Positions 16,068-24,842 of a stretch of 34,318 nt of DNA are shown piece by piece. The notes beneath the pieces are model-generated. The model was not told the DNA's origin and did not search any database. It worked only from the letters and a program-made list of their open reading frames with translations. The stretch comes from an uncultured Granulicella sp. (lineage in GTDB: Bacteria; Acidobacteriota; Terriglobia; Terriglobales; Acidobacteriaceae). Both the position numbers and the translations under genes were made by a program. The stretch's first letter is position 1. Each line of letters begins with the position of its first letter. The stretch spans positions 1 to 34,318 of the forward strand of contig CALMVK010000231.1 of the NCBI GenBank assembly GCA_937873145.1, given 5' to 3'.

Positions 16068-19000
16068 GAAGATGATCTTGCCCGCGATCTGCATATTGAA
16101 CGGCTCGCCCGGTCCGATTCCGGGAGCTCCGAAGAACGCCCCGATCGTGGACCCAATGGTCGTTCCTTGCTCCCCCGTCTGCGGAGCACCGATCGGCGCA
16201 AGATTGATACGGTTGAACACGTTGAACATCTCCACTCGCAGTTGCAGCGTGGCCCGCTCGGTCAGCTTCGTGTTTTTGAATACCGATACATCCATGTCTT
16301 CAAAGCCCGGATTGAAGAACTGGTTTCGCCGCGTCGTCGCAAACGTTCCTGCTGCCGGATCAACGAAGGCCGTTGGGCTGAACCACTGCACATACCCTGG
16401 ATTGCCCGGAGAGGTCACCAGGCTATGCGATACACCGGCAAATGGATTCACCCCTGGTAACAGGTTTGCCCGATCGGAGTAGTCTCCGTTCCCGCTTGCA
16501 TTCGAGCTTGCTACGACCGAGAACGGCTGTCCGCCATGCAGCGAGATACCGCTGTTTACCTCCCAGCCGCGGCTGAGTCGCTCCGGCCCCTTGAACTTCG
16601 GTATCTGGTAGTTTACGAAGGCTGTGAAGGTGTTTCTTGTGTCAAAGTCGCTGTTCCCATACTCCGACTTCACGTTCAAGCTGTTCGGCGGCAGATACGG
16701 CACGATCCCCGTCTCGTAATCCAGCGCATGCGACCACGTATAGGTAGCCTGTGCCGTCAACCCATGATAATTCGAGCTCCGGATCAGCATTTGCAGCGAG
16801 TTATAGTTGGAGTTCAAATTACTTTCTAACTGGTTTACCGTACCGATATTCGGGAATCGGCCAAAATAAGGTCGCGTTGCCTGTGCGCCGCCACTGCTTA
16901 CAGCTGCGGCGTTGATGTCCAGCACTTCCGTCAGCGCCCGTGACAATGTTCCTACATAACCGATTTGAAACAGTGCGCTGCTGCCGATGCTCTGCTGCAG
17001 ATTGATATTGTAACTGTAGGTATAGGAAGGACGGTAATGTGGATTGACAGAGTAGGCATTGACCACACCTGCTCCTGCGAGCGCAGGCGCCAGCGGCTGA
17101 AAGACAGCTACACCTTTTTGAATTACGTAATCGTTGGCCGCATTATCGACGACCGGGTTATTGCCGCTCGGATTGTTCCCCAGCCCTAGCGCTCCACTGT
17201 CCGTAGTGCCTCGAAGATTCAAGAGCGGTAAGATGTAGATCGAGTCGAAGTACATGCCGAAACCTCCGCGGACGACCGTCTTCGGCGCTGCCGCATAGGC
17301 AAAGCCTGCCCGCGGACCAATCGACCCCTTGTACGGCGTATACAGAGTATTCACATTCATGCCTTGCACATCGAAGCCCGAAGCCTGAGATGGATCGAAA
17401 CTGGCTAGATTCTTGTCCCCGTTGTGCAGCGACTGCGCATAGTCATATCTAAGCCCATAGTTCAAATTCAACTTAGACGTAAGCTGCCATGCATCCTGTG
17501 CAAATAGGTTCCAGGTATTTTCATAGACGATACGTTTCTGATTTCCTTCGACAATAGACGAAGTCGACACGCAGCCCGCTAAAAAATCTGCTAGCAGCAA
17601 TACGTTTCCATCCGTCACCCCGGGTGCTGCCAAACCCACGTTCTTGGTCGCGAGCGCATCGCATGCCGCCGAGCCGGCACCTACATTCCATGGTCCCTGC
17701 GAGCCATCGAAGGAGAACGTTCCGCGTGCGCCCGTCTGATAAAAGTCGTATACCTGGGCCTTGCGGAACTCACCGCCAAACCGGAACTCATGCTTGCCTA
17801 CGGTATAGGAGAGGGCATCGTCTACGTGCCCGGTAATATCCTGCCTGCCTGCTGGAGCTGTTGCTCCCACCAGGTCGAAGCCACTCGCGCCTCCCGTCAA
17901 GCCCGAGCCCGCAGCTGGAGGTGCAATGCTGATATGTGGAGACCCCAGCAAGGTTGGATCCGTCACTCCTGTATTCAATCCAAGTGCCGCCGGGTTGTAC
18001 GAGTGGTTCGCGTCAGAGAATATCTGATCGAAGTAACTCACTCCAAAGAAAATCTGGTTTGCAATGTGCGGGGAAAAGATACGGTTGTACACCACTGAGT
18101 AGTTTTCGACGTGGATCGGTGCCACTTCAAAGTAGGGACTTAGTTCCGAGCCACTAGGTGCCGTCTGGTTTCCTGTCCCGAGATAGCCTTTTACGGAAAA
18201 TGTATTCTTTGTATTCAGGTTGTAGTCCAGCTTTACTAGCCCGTTGAAGCTATGTCCATTTTCCGTGCCAGGATTGAAGTAGTTATCTCTTTGCGCCGCA
18301 CCGGTCAGCGCCGCAGCTGGCCACAACGTATTCAGCAGTGCTGTCGATACTGGGTTGACCGGGACACCATAGAACCCTAGAACGTTGGTGGCAAGTGTCT
18401 GGTAGGCTGCCGAGGGCTCCGTCGCCGCACTGGCCGCGCCGATAACGAAGTTTTGGTGTTCGTAGTTTCCAAATAAAAACAGCTTATCTTTAATCAGCGG
18501 ACCACCCAGCGATCCGCCATAGACGATGTTTCGCGTCTCATTCTTTTTCGTTCCCGGAATCGCAAACGGCGAGTTTGCCGCGAGCGCCTCGTTACGATTG
18601 AAGTAGTATCCTGTTCCATGCACGGTGTTGGTTCCGGACTTGATCGAGAGATTTACCGTTCCACCCGCATTGCGTCCACTTTCCGGAGTTCCGCTGGTAA
18701 CAAACGAGAACTCCTCAATCGAGTCAAGCGGCAGCACGATGCCCGCGATACCAGACACGCCACCCTGGTTCACCGCTGGAATATTCCACCAGAGATCGTT
18801 GTTGTCCGTGCCTTCGATCTGCCAATTGACCTGGTTGGACCTCGTTCCATTGACCGATGCTGCGCCTGCTCCGCCACCGATGGAGTAGCCTCCAAAGCCC
18901 GGCGTATATTGCAGCATTTGCGTAAAATCACGTCCATTTGCTGGAAGGTCGTTGACAACGATGGATGGTAAGTCCGTCGTCTGCGTAATGGAAGTGGCAT

Positions 19001-19394
19001 CGAGCGCAACGCCTGCCGCATTGACCTCCACCTCCGTAGAGGTACTGGTCACGCCCATCTTGACGGGAAGCGTGTAGGTCGTGCCTGCCGAGACGGCCAC
19101 GCCGTCGATCTTGGTGGTGGCAAAGCCCGTTGAGGTTACCGTGATGGTGTAGTTGCCGAGCGGCAGATCTTGAAACACGAACTCGCCGCCCGAGGAGCTC
19201 TCGGTCGTGCGTACGGCTTGCGTGTCCACGTTCGTAGCTACCACGGAGGCGTTTGCGATCACCGCGCCAGTTGCGTCGGTCACCGAGCCATTGATGCCGC
19301 CACGAAAGTTTTGCGCATTTGCCCCCGCGCTGACTGCTACACACGCCACGGCAATTTTCCCAAGAAATCCCAGCCGCCCACTTGTCTTCGTCAT
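16065..19394 (-). CDS. TonB-dependent receptor with carboxypeptidase regulatory-like domain (Oar-type)
   Basis: An outer-membrane protein of 1109 residues. It has a signal peptide (about residues 1-28, ending AGANAQ) and an N-terminal CarboxypepD_reg-like domain (about 33-110: GGINGSVTDATGAVIANASV, GNYTITVTSTGF). A plug domain follows (about 120-235: VNDLPANGRDFTQMLQYTPG, VNWQIEGTDNNDLWWN, GGTVNLSIKSGTN), then a large beta-barrel with a C-terminal aromatic end (MQIAGKIIF). Such receptors are numerous in Terriglobia and are thought to import glycans or other polymers, but the substrate cannot be told. I start at the ATG at 19394, preceded by an AGGGGG-like site; the frame continues 12 codons further to 19430. 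No SusD-like or TonB gene is adjacent. Confidence 0.95.
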   Translation of the reverse strand: MTKTSGRLGFLGKIAVACVAVSAGANAQNFRGGINGSVTDATGAVIANASVVATNVDTQAVRTTESSSGGEFVFQDLPLGNYTITVTSTGFATTKIDGVAVSAGTTYTLPVKMGVTSTSTEVEVNAAGVALDATSITQTTDLPSIVVNDLPANGRDFTQMLQYTPGFGGYSIGGGAGAASVNGTRSNQVNWQIEGTDNNDLWWNIPAVNQGGVSGIAGIVLPLDSIEEFSFVTSGTPESGRNAGGTVNLSIKSGTNTVHGTGYYFNRNEALAANSPFAIPGTKKNETRNIVYGGSLGGPLIKDKLFLFGNYEHQNFVIGAASAATEPSAAYQTLATNVLGFYGVPVNPVSTALLNTLWPAAALTGAAQRDNYFNPGTENGHSFNGLVKLDYNLNTKNTFSVKGYLGTGNQTAPSGSELSPYFEVAPIHVENYSVVYNRIFSPHIANQIFFGVSYFDQIFSDANHSYNPAALGLNTGVTDPTLLGSPHISIAPPAAGSGLTGGASGFDLVGATAPAGRQDITGHVDDALSYTVGKHEFRFGGEFRKAQVYDFYQTGARGTFSFDGSQGPWNVGAGSAACDALATKNVGLAAPGVTDGNVLLLADFLAGCVSTSSIVEGNQKRIVYENTWNLFAQDAWQLTSKLNLNYGLRYDYAQSLHNGDKNLASFDPSQASGFDVQGMNVNTLYTPYKGSIGPRAGFAYAAAPKTVVRGGFGMYFDSIYILPLLNLRGTTDSGALGLGNNPSGNNPVVDNAANDYVIQKGVAVFQPLAPALAGAGVVNAYSVNPHYRPSYTYSYNINLQQSIGSSALFQIGYVGTLSRALTEVLDINAAAVSSGGAQATRPYFGRFPNIGTVNQLESNLNSNYNSLQMLIRSSNYHGLTAQATYTWSHALDYETGIVPYLPPNSLNVKSEYGNSDFDTRNTFTAFVNYQIPKFKGPERLSRGWEVNSGISLHGGQPFSVVASSNASGNGDYSDRANLLPGVNPFAGVSHSLVTSPGNPGYVQWFSPTAFVDPAAGTFATTRRNQFFNPGFEDMDVSVFKNTKLTERATLQLRVEMFNVFNRINLAPIGAPQTGEQGTTIGSTIGAFFGAPGIGPGEPFNMQIAGKIIF

Positions 19395-19731
19395 CCAGCC
19401 CCCTTTTACAACATGGATAAATCCCTTCAAAGCAAGGCAATCAAAGCATGTCGAACGGATCGCTCCGTTACACGGAAGACTTCATTCGTGCTTCTGAGCA
19501 ATTTTGACTGGCAAAGTTTTCATGAAGCTAATCCCCGCGCCTCCCTGAAGCAATCGCCATCGTCCACGCTTATGCATCGCATCACGCTTTCCGCATAGTG
19601 TCTTCATTGATTGACTTGGAAATACGACAGCTCCGTTCGCCAATGGGCCGAGAGGTAGTTCAGGGCTTGCTTTGGATTCTCCGCCGGACGTGGGCATACC
19701 TCCGCCCTGGCCCATGCGATACTAGGCTGAC
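19395..19731. promoter_or_regulatory. Divergent promoter region between TonB receptor and pyrH, with a 6-4-6 palindrome
   Basis: This 337 bp stretch contains no credible gene. AACGGA-TCGC-TCCGTT (19454-19469) is a perfect inverted repeat about 60 bp upstream of the receptor start and could be an operator. Further right, TTGACT near 19612 could be part of a pyrH promoter, but I see no good -10 partner. Confidence 0.35.
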
Positions 19732-20436
19732 ATGTACAAACGAGTCCTGCTCAAGATCTCAGGCGAAGCTCTCGCCGCCGGCTCCGGCTTCGGCATCGAT
19801 GCCATCTTCATCCACAAAGTCGCCGCGGAGATTGCCGACGTTCATGCACTCGGTTGCGAGATTGCGATCGTCGTCGGTGGTGGAAACTTCTTTCGCGGAG
19901 TCGCTCAGCAGGCCATCGATATGGACCGGGTGGCCGCCGATCATATGGGCATGCTCTCCACCGTCATCAACGCCATCGCTCTCCAGGATGCGATCGAGAA
20001 ATGCGGGCTCTTCTGCAGGGTCATGTCGGCGATCGAGATGCACCAAGTGGCCGAGCCCTACATCCGTCGCCGCGCCATGCGCCACCTTGAAAAAGGCCGC
20101 ATCATCATCTTTGCCGCCGGTACCGGCAACCCCTACTTCTCAACCGACACCGCCGCCGCTCTGCGCGCCATGGAGATCAAGGCCGACATCCTGCTCAAAG
20201 CCACCTCGGTCGACGGCATCTACTCCGCCGACCCCAAACGCGACCCTCATGCCACGCGCTACGAAACCGTCTCCTATACCGAGATTCTGCAGAAAAACCT
20301 CAAGGTCATGGACACGTCGGCCGTCTCACTCTGCCGCGATAACCACATGCCCATGATGGTCTTTTCCATGCGCGAACAAGGCAACATCACTCGCGTTGTT
20401 TCTGGTGAGCCTCTCGGCACGTTGGTTACACCGTAG
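19732..20436 (+). CDS. pyrH: UMP kinase
   Basis: A 234-residue amino-acid-kinase-fold enzyme that converts UMP to UDP with [16 protein letters not shown] at the N-terminus and [13 protein letters not shown] (about 44-56) form the phosphate-binding region. [18 protein letters not shown] is the UMP/allosteric signature. [19 protein letters not shown] and [15 protein letters not shown] complete the nucleotide-binding site. Length is normal. AGG lies shortly upstream of the ATG. The gene is not next to tsf or frr, which flank it in many bacteria. Confidence 0.97.
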   Translation: MYKRVLLKISGEALAAGSGFGIDAIFIHKVAAEIADVHALGCEIAIVVGGGNFFRGVAQQAIDMDRVAADHMGMLSTVINAIALQDAIEKCGLFCRVMSAIEMHQVAEPYIRRRAMRHLEKGRIIIFAAGTGNPYFSTDTAAALRAMEIKADILLKATSVDGIYSADPKRDPHATRYETVSYTEILQKNLKVMDTSAVSLCRDNHMPMMVFSMREQGNITRVVSGEPLGTLVTP

Positions 20437-20469
20437 CGCACATCCGTGCTGTGCAGTGAGGGGCGAAGG

Positions 20470-20506
20470 CGAATACGGGGTTCTGGCTGCGCCAGAATGA
20501 CGACCA
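20470..20506 (+). repeat. Dispersed hairpin repeat, copy 3
   Basis: CGAATACGGGG is followed by TTCTGGC-TGC-GCCAGAA (20481-20497), a perfect 7 bp hairpin with a 3 nt loop, then TGACGACCA. It lies 34 bp after the pyrH stop and matches copy 1 (2101-2139) closely. It has no T-tract. Confidence 0.65.
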
Positions 20507-20575
20507 AAGGCAGGTTCTCAGTAATTTAGGTTTGCTCTCACTTCAGAGGTAGCGACCGGATTCTAGCAAGGCGGC

Positions 20576-22111
20576 CTACTGCCTTAACGGTGATCCTCGT
20601 TCTTGAAATCTTGCCGCGAGCGGATCGAGCTGCAATCCGTGTAGATCGACCTCCAGTCGCACTTTGCCCTGTGCCTTGGCTTCGCTGAAGGCAAGCGGGG
20701 TTCCAGGACAGAGCGGATGCGGGGCCGGCCCGGCTCCACGGGACGCCGGAAAGCTAAGCGGTACCGTCACCACTGGGTCAAAGTCAAGTGTGGATGAACC
20801 CGCTACGAGATTCATCTGATGAGGCGTACGCGTGGATTCAGGATCGCCGCAACTGCTTGCGGGCAGACGGGCGGAGACGAAGTCCGGCTGTGGAGCTGCG
20901 AACGGAAACCGGCAGATTGGCGCAGCTTCCGGATTGTCGGCGGCCCACGAGCAGCGGCCATGCCCCGGAACGGAAAATGGCTCAGCGGAAGCACGCCAGG
21001 TCGTGGGTGAATCCAGCTTCAGATGGTCCGCCGCGAGCGACAGGTGCACGTCTACGGGAGTGGATTTGAACTGATTGAAGACATCCAGAGGCAGCGCGAC
21101 GGGCACCAGCACGCCTGGCTGGTAGGCGTTGATCTCCGTCCCAAGCTCATTCAGGTAGGGCGAGACCCAATGCTGCCCCGGCGCATCGAGGGTCACCGCA
21201 TAGCCCTTGACTGTATAGTTTGACTGCTCATCGATCCCGGAGGTCGCTACCGGTATGCCGACCTCAACCATGTTGTTAAGCACTTGCAAGGCGCCAGTTG
21301 GAGCTGTCTTCGGCAAAAGCTGTGCCGGCACGGGTGCCAGCTTGGGATCGGACGCCGCTCCCGCTACCGGGTAGGCCCGCCGGATGAGCGCAGTCGCCGG
21401 CACTATGACCAGCAGCAGTGCTATCAGCAGCGGCGTTCCCAGCAGCAGTATCCGGGTGATGGGTGTGCGACGGGTCGCATACTGGTAGATCAGTGCGGCA
21501 AGAGGAAGCAGCACGATCAGCGTCAGCACCAGAGGCTCAAAACCGGGAGGAGGCATGCGCCGAAAGATCAAGTAGAGCAATCCCAACCCAACGATGAGTA
21601 GATAAATCATGGCGCCGATTGTCGAAAGCAACATACGCGCAAACGTCGCTGTAACCGCCGCGATCGCAGTCAAAGGCACCACGAGAATCGCAGTCAGCAG
21701 AAGCAGATTGTGCAGCAACGCGGGAACGACCGTGGTGGGATAAAGCCCGGCGCGCTTGAGCAGAAAGATCTGCATCAATAAAAACGGCACATACAAGAAC
21801 ACACCCAGGTAGATCGCCTTTGCCGCCAGCAGCTTGGCCCAGTGATAGGGCCGCGAGGTCCAGAACTGGCGATCGCCCACCAAAGGCTCATCGTGGATAA
21901 GCCGCGAGATCAGGACCAGCCACGAGATCGGCATCAGGAAGCCTTTGAGAAAGGCAGCCAGCAACGTAGCTACCCCGGCATACTGGCTTCCTGACCACCC
22001 CGAAGGCGCAGCCCAGCAGAACGCAGCGAACAGAAGCAGGACCACCAGGGTTTCGGGCCAGAGATGGAGCAGGTCTTTGCGGGCGATGTGCAGCGGCTGA
22101 GGCAATGCCAT
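20576..22111 (-). CDS. ABC transporter permease-like membrane protein with large C-terminal domain
   Basis: About 511 residues. The first half has roughly six to seven hydrophobic helices (for example TLVVLLLFAAFCWAAP, AIYLGVFLYVPFLLMQIFLL, LLLLTAILVVPLTAIAAVTA, ILLLGTPLLIALLLVIVPATAL). The last 260 or so residues are soluble, proline-rich and contain no helices, so they probably lie outside the cytoplasmic membrane. The gene follows an ABC ATPase gene on the same strand after about 110 bp, which makes it the likely membrane partner. I cannot name a substrate. The start is uncertain: ATG at 22111 fits the beginning of the first helical region; a TTG at 22129 is also in frame and neither has a clear ribosome site. 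Confidence 0.75.
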   Translation of the reverse strand: MALPQPLHIARKDLLHLWPETLVVLLLFAAFCWAAPSGWSGSQYAGVATLLAAFLKGFLMPISWLVLISRLIHDEPLVGDRQFWTSRPYHWAKLLAAKAIYLGVFLYVPFLLMQIFLLKRAGLYPTTVVPALLHNLLLLTAILVVPLTAIAAVTATFARMLLSTIGAMIYLLIVGLGLLYLIFRRMPPPGFEPLVLTLIVLLPLAALIYQYATRRTPITRILLLGTPLLIALLLVIVPATALIRRAYPVAGAASDPKLAPVPAQLLPKTAPTGALQVLNNMVEVGIPVATSGIDEQSNYTVKGYAVTLDAPGQHWVSPYLNELGTEINAYQPGVLVPVALPLDVFNQFKSTPVDVHLSLAADHLKLDSPTTWRASAEPFSVPGHGRCSWAADNPEAAPICRFPFAAPQPDFVSARLPASSCGDPESTRTPHQMNLVAGSSTLDFDPVVTVPLSFPASRGAGPAPHPLCPGTPLAFSEAKAQGKVRLEVDLHGLQLDPLAARFQERGSPLRQ

Positions 22112-22219
22112 GGCTAGAGGGTATCCCAAGGAAAGGTGAAGGTGAGGTTCAGCGGCCGGCTCCGGCGTGCACCGGTCTTTCGTGTCTTCCAGGCGGGCTG
22201 GACGGTTAGGGATTGAGCG

Positions 22220-23206
22220 TCAGACGCTGGGCGCGGCAGGTGCGCGGCCTGACTTTGCGAGTGCTAAAAAGATGGCCCGCAACGTCATCGGCGCGATCTG
22301 GACTGAGGGTGTGTCTGTAGCTGTAAATACGGTTGCCAATTGATCGTTTACCGGCTCGGAGTCTGCATGGATATGCACAAAGCGGGCCGCTGCCGGGGTC
22401 TGCTCTAAAAGCAGCCAGGACTCCGGCAGTGGCGCCGAGGTACGTGTAAGCGTAGCGGGAGCGAGGCCGGCGGCAGATGGCGGCAAGGTTAAGGTCACCT
22501 CGCGGAACCGGGCTGTCAGTGTGGTCAGTTCTTCGGCAAACAGCAGCTTGCCCTGATGCAGAAAGCCGATGTGCGTAGCGAAGGATTCAACTTCAGCTAG
22601 ATCGTGCGAGGAGATCAGGATAGTCGGACGAGAGGCTGGATCGAACGCCGCCTGGTCGGCCAGCGAGCGCGGGTTGACGCGGGACATCAACGCCTCGATC
22701 AACTCATCGCGCACAAGCGGATCCAGCCCCGAGAAGGGTTCATCGAGGAGAATGATCTCGGGGGAAAAGGCCAGAATGGAGGCCAAAGCCGCCTTCATCA
22801 GCATGCCGCGCGAGAGATGCTTGAGCTTGCGGTTGAGGGGGAGTTCAAGCTGCCGGACCAGCGCGGCGTGATCCCACCGCGGATAAAAACCGCGCAGGTA
22901 GTCCAGAAACTGCCCGACGGTCATCCAGTCCGGTAGTTCCTGGTTTTCGCTGGCGTACGCGATGCGTGTGAAATCCTCACCGGTAAGGTGCGTAATGTCT
23001 CGTCCCAGCAGGGTGGCCGTGCCGGAAGAGGGATGGATCATGTTCATCAGCAGCTTGATGAGCGTTGTCTTGCCGGCGCCATTATGTCCAACCAGCGCAA
23101 AAACCGCCCCTCGAGGAACACTCAAGGTCAAAGGGGCGAGCGCCTCGGTGTGCCGATAAGATTTCTGAAGACCATGCGTTTCAATGGCGTAGCCAGTTCC
23201 GGTCAT
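22220..23206 (-). CDS. ABC transporter ATP-binding protein (YtrB-like)
   Basis: A 328-residue ATPase subunit. Walker A is GHNGAGKT (40-47), the Q-loop lies near ENQELPDW (88-94), the signature is LSRGM (131-135), Walker B is IILLDEP (151-157) and the switch histidine is H201 (ISSHDLAEVE). The LSRGMLMK form of the signature and the PDWMTVGQFLDYLRGFYPRWD stretch are typical of the YtrB/GntR-cluster exporters. The C-terminal 100 residues form an additional domain. AGGAAAG precedes the ATG. It would power the permease encoded just downstream. No GntR regulator gene is present here. Confidence 0.93.
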   Translation of the reverse strand: MTGTGYAIETHGLQKSYRHTEALAPLTLSVPRGAVFALVGHNGAGKTTLIKLLMNMIHPSSGTATLLGRDITHLTGEDFTRIAYASENQELPDWMTVGQFLDYLRGFYPRWDHAALVRQLELPLNRKLKHLSRGMLMKAALASILAFSPEIILLDEPFSGLDPLVRDELIEALMSRVNPRSLADQAAFDPASRPTILISSHDLAEVESFATHIGFLHQGKLLFAEELTTLTARFREVTLTLPPSAAGLAPATLTRTSAPLPESWLLLEQTPAAARFVHIHADSEPVNDQLATVFTATDTPSVQIAPMTLRAIFLALAKSGRAPAAPSV

Positions 23207-23318
23207 GCGCTTTCCTCAACCTGTAAGTTCTTTTTGAGGCTAGCACGATCAAAGCGTGAGGTTTCCTCGTAGCTCGATGCGTTTGAGCGGTGATTGTGTC
23301 TCGGGCCTGATCCGTGCT

Positions 23319-23687
23319 TCAACGGGTGACGGTATTCAGCGAGAACTCCCCACAACGATGCAGCGCTTGGGCCTTCTCAAGCGTGGGCGCATGGGTGTCC
23401 GGACGAATAATCTGGCAACAGTTGGAACAGATCGACTCCTGTTTGGAGCCGAGACGAGGAACAAACTCTTTAAGAGTTGGCACAGGCGAAGACGCCTCCC
23501 GAGAAGGATAGACTGGCAGCGTGGAGCACTCCAATGATGCACCGGCTATGCCGGATTCGGCTACAAGATTGTCTGTAGCTGCATATTTTCGCCCAAAGTC
23601 AGAACGTTTGAGGTATGGAGTGTTGTCGGCTAAGACAAGCGAGATAGCATGAAGAAGCAGCGCGAGGCAAAGAGTTCGATGGCGCAT
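23319..23687 (-). CDS. Possible small secreted Cys-containing protein
   Basis: From the ATG at 23687 this frame encodes 122 residues starting with a good signal peptide (MRHRTLCLALLLHAISLVLA). A polar mature part follows with CSNCC (87-91) and LHRCGEF (109-115), which might bind metal. It fills a gap that otherwise has no gene, and its 5' end overlaps the divergent lipocalin gene by 39 bp. Against it: no ribosome site is visible, and the frame is open well upstream as an antisense shadow of the lipocalin and HNH region. I do not recognise a family. Confidence 0.35.
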   Translation of the reverse strand: MRHRTLCLALLLHAISLVLADNTPYLKRSDFGRKYAATDNLVAESGIAGASLECSTLPVYPSREASSPVPTLKEFVPRLGSKQESICSNCCQIIRPDTHAPTLEKAQALHRCGEFSLNTVTR

Positions 23688-24308
23688 TGGTCGAAGAAAC
23701 GAAGACAAAATTATGTGTCCAGAGGACTGGCCGTCGCCGCAATGCTGGCTATGTCTGGCGTAATGCTGGCGCAGGGAAGTGCTGCCGCGATTCCGCAACT
23801 GGTCCCGAAGCAATTTGTCGGATCGTGGTTTGAGCTTGCGCACCTTCCCGACAAGAAGGAGAAGGCCTGCATCGCCGATGCGCTCACACTGTTTACCTTG
23901 GTGGATAAGCCCTTCCGTTTCGCGCAGGTCGACTCCTGCCGCTTGAAGGACGGCACCACCGATGCCCGCAACTACACTGGTACTACCAGGATCAAGAAGA
24001 CCTGGACCGGCCAACTCAAGGTCTGGACTGTCTGGCCGCTCTCCCGAAAACTCTGGGTGCTGGCCGCTGGACCGGACTACGAGTGGTTGCTGGTAGGCGC
24101 GCCCAACCACAAGACGCTGGCCGTACTCTCGCGCACAACCAAGCTCGATTCCGACGTGATGGCGCAGATTACAACGCAGGCCGCGACGCAGGGGTTTGCC
24201 GTTGCCAAGCTGATTACGGTTCCACAAACCTCTCGTACGGCACCCGCGCCCGCGCCGACCGCACCTGCTCAGACGCCGCCCGCAAACGCACCCGCAACTC
24301 CCGAGTGA
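23649..24308 (+). CDS. Lipocalin-family secreted protein (Blc-like)
   Basis: A 219-residue protein with a long N-terminal basic and hydrophobic export signal (residues about 1-45, ending near AQGSAAA). A lipocalin domain follows: FVGSWFELAHLPDKKEKAC (the GxW motif, W60), GTTRIKKTWTGQLKVW, LWVLAAGPDYEWLLVGAPN and LAVLSRTTKLD. The final 30 residues are an Ala/Pro/Thr-rich tail. Bacterial lipocalins bind lipids or fatty acids at the envelope. There is no lipobox, so it is probably periplasmic. The start could also be the ATG at 23679. Its last 95 bases overlap the 3' end of the converging HNH gene. Confidence 0.87.
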   Translation: MKKQREAKSSMAHWSKKRRQNYVSRGLAVAAMLAMSGVMLAQGSAAAIPQLVPKQFVGSWFELAHLPDKKEKACIADALTLFTLVDKPFRFAQVDSCRLKDGTTDARNYTGTTRIKKTWTGQLKVWTVWPLSRKLWVLAAGPDYEWLLVGAPNHKTLAVLSRTTKLDSDVMAQITTQAATQGFAVAKLITVPQTSRTAPAPAPTAPAQTPPANAPATPE

Positions 24309-24753
24309 CCTCGCGAAGGCACGGAAGGCAGAGCGTACGCAGGTTCTCGAGATCGCACTGGCCGCCGCCCTCCGCCACGGGCCGGATGTGGTCCGCATCC
24401 CATAACGACCGCCGCGCGGAGATCGTTGCCATCCCGTAGAGCGAGAGCCCTGCGGCGCGTGCCTGTCCCCGCGCCCGCTTGAGCGCCGCGTAAATCGCAA
24501 CGGTATCGGCCTGACAAAGCGCGCAGAGACCGCGGTCCCGCGCAAACACCTGTTCGCGCAGGTAGCCCGGGTCGGTCCGCAGACGCCATTGATGGACGCA
24601 AAAGTCGGAGCAGAACGTCCGCCGACGCCGCGCCAGGATCTCCAACTCGCACCAGCGGCACAGGGGAAGCCCGTGCGGGCCGGTCGGAAGCAGCCTACGT
24701 TCGGTGCGGCCACCGGCAAGAGTGCGAGGAACCATCATGGGTGCGTTCAGCAT
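24214..24753 (-). CDS. HNH endonuclease domain protein
   Basis: A 179-residue protein. An N-terminal four-Cys zinc knuckle (LCRWC, C32 and C35, with FCSDFC, C48 and C52) is followed by an HNH domain. The domain has CALC (C77, C80), the DADHIRPVAEGG core (D121, H122), DLENLRTLC (N137) and CLPC (C142, C145). This is the usual layout of a ββα-metal HNH nuclease with structural zinc. The biological role is not known: such solitary genes may act in repair, restriction or be domesticated. It converges on and overlaps the lipocalin gene; the C-terminal tail RARVPYERFVEP is what lies in the overlap. Confidence 0.88.
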   Translation of the reverse strand: MLNAPMMVPRTLAGGRTERRLLPTGPHGLPLCRWCELEILARRRRTFCSDFCVHQWRLRTDPGYLREQVFARDRGLCALCQADTVAIYAALKRARGQARAAGLSLYGMATISARRSLWDADHIRPVAEGGGQCDLENLRTLCLPCLREVTRELRVRLRAASEQVRSARARVPYERFVEP

Positions 24754-24842
24754 AATCCCAAATCCCTGCCGGCAAAAGGAATCTCAAGAGGCAACCAAGG
24801 CCTGCGGGCACTCTATGATGAGAGAAGGAAGAGGAGAGCGCC

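Noticed and set aside
23319-24719. 466-codon minus-strand frame
   Set aside because: Most of it is out of frame with the HNH gene and antisense to the lipocalin. Only its last 122 codons, with a signal peptide, are kept as a possible gene.
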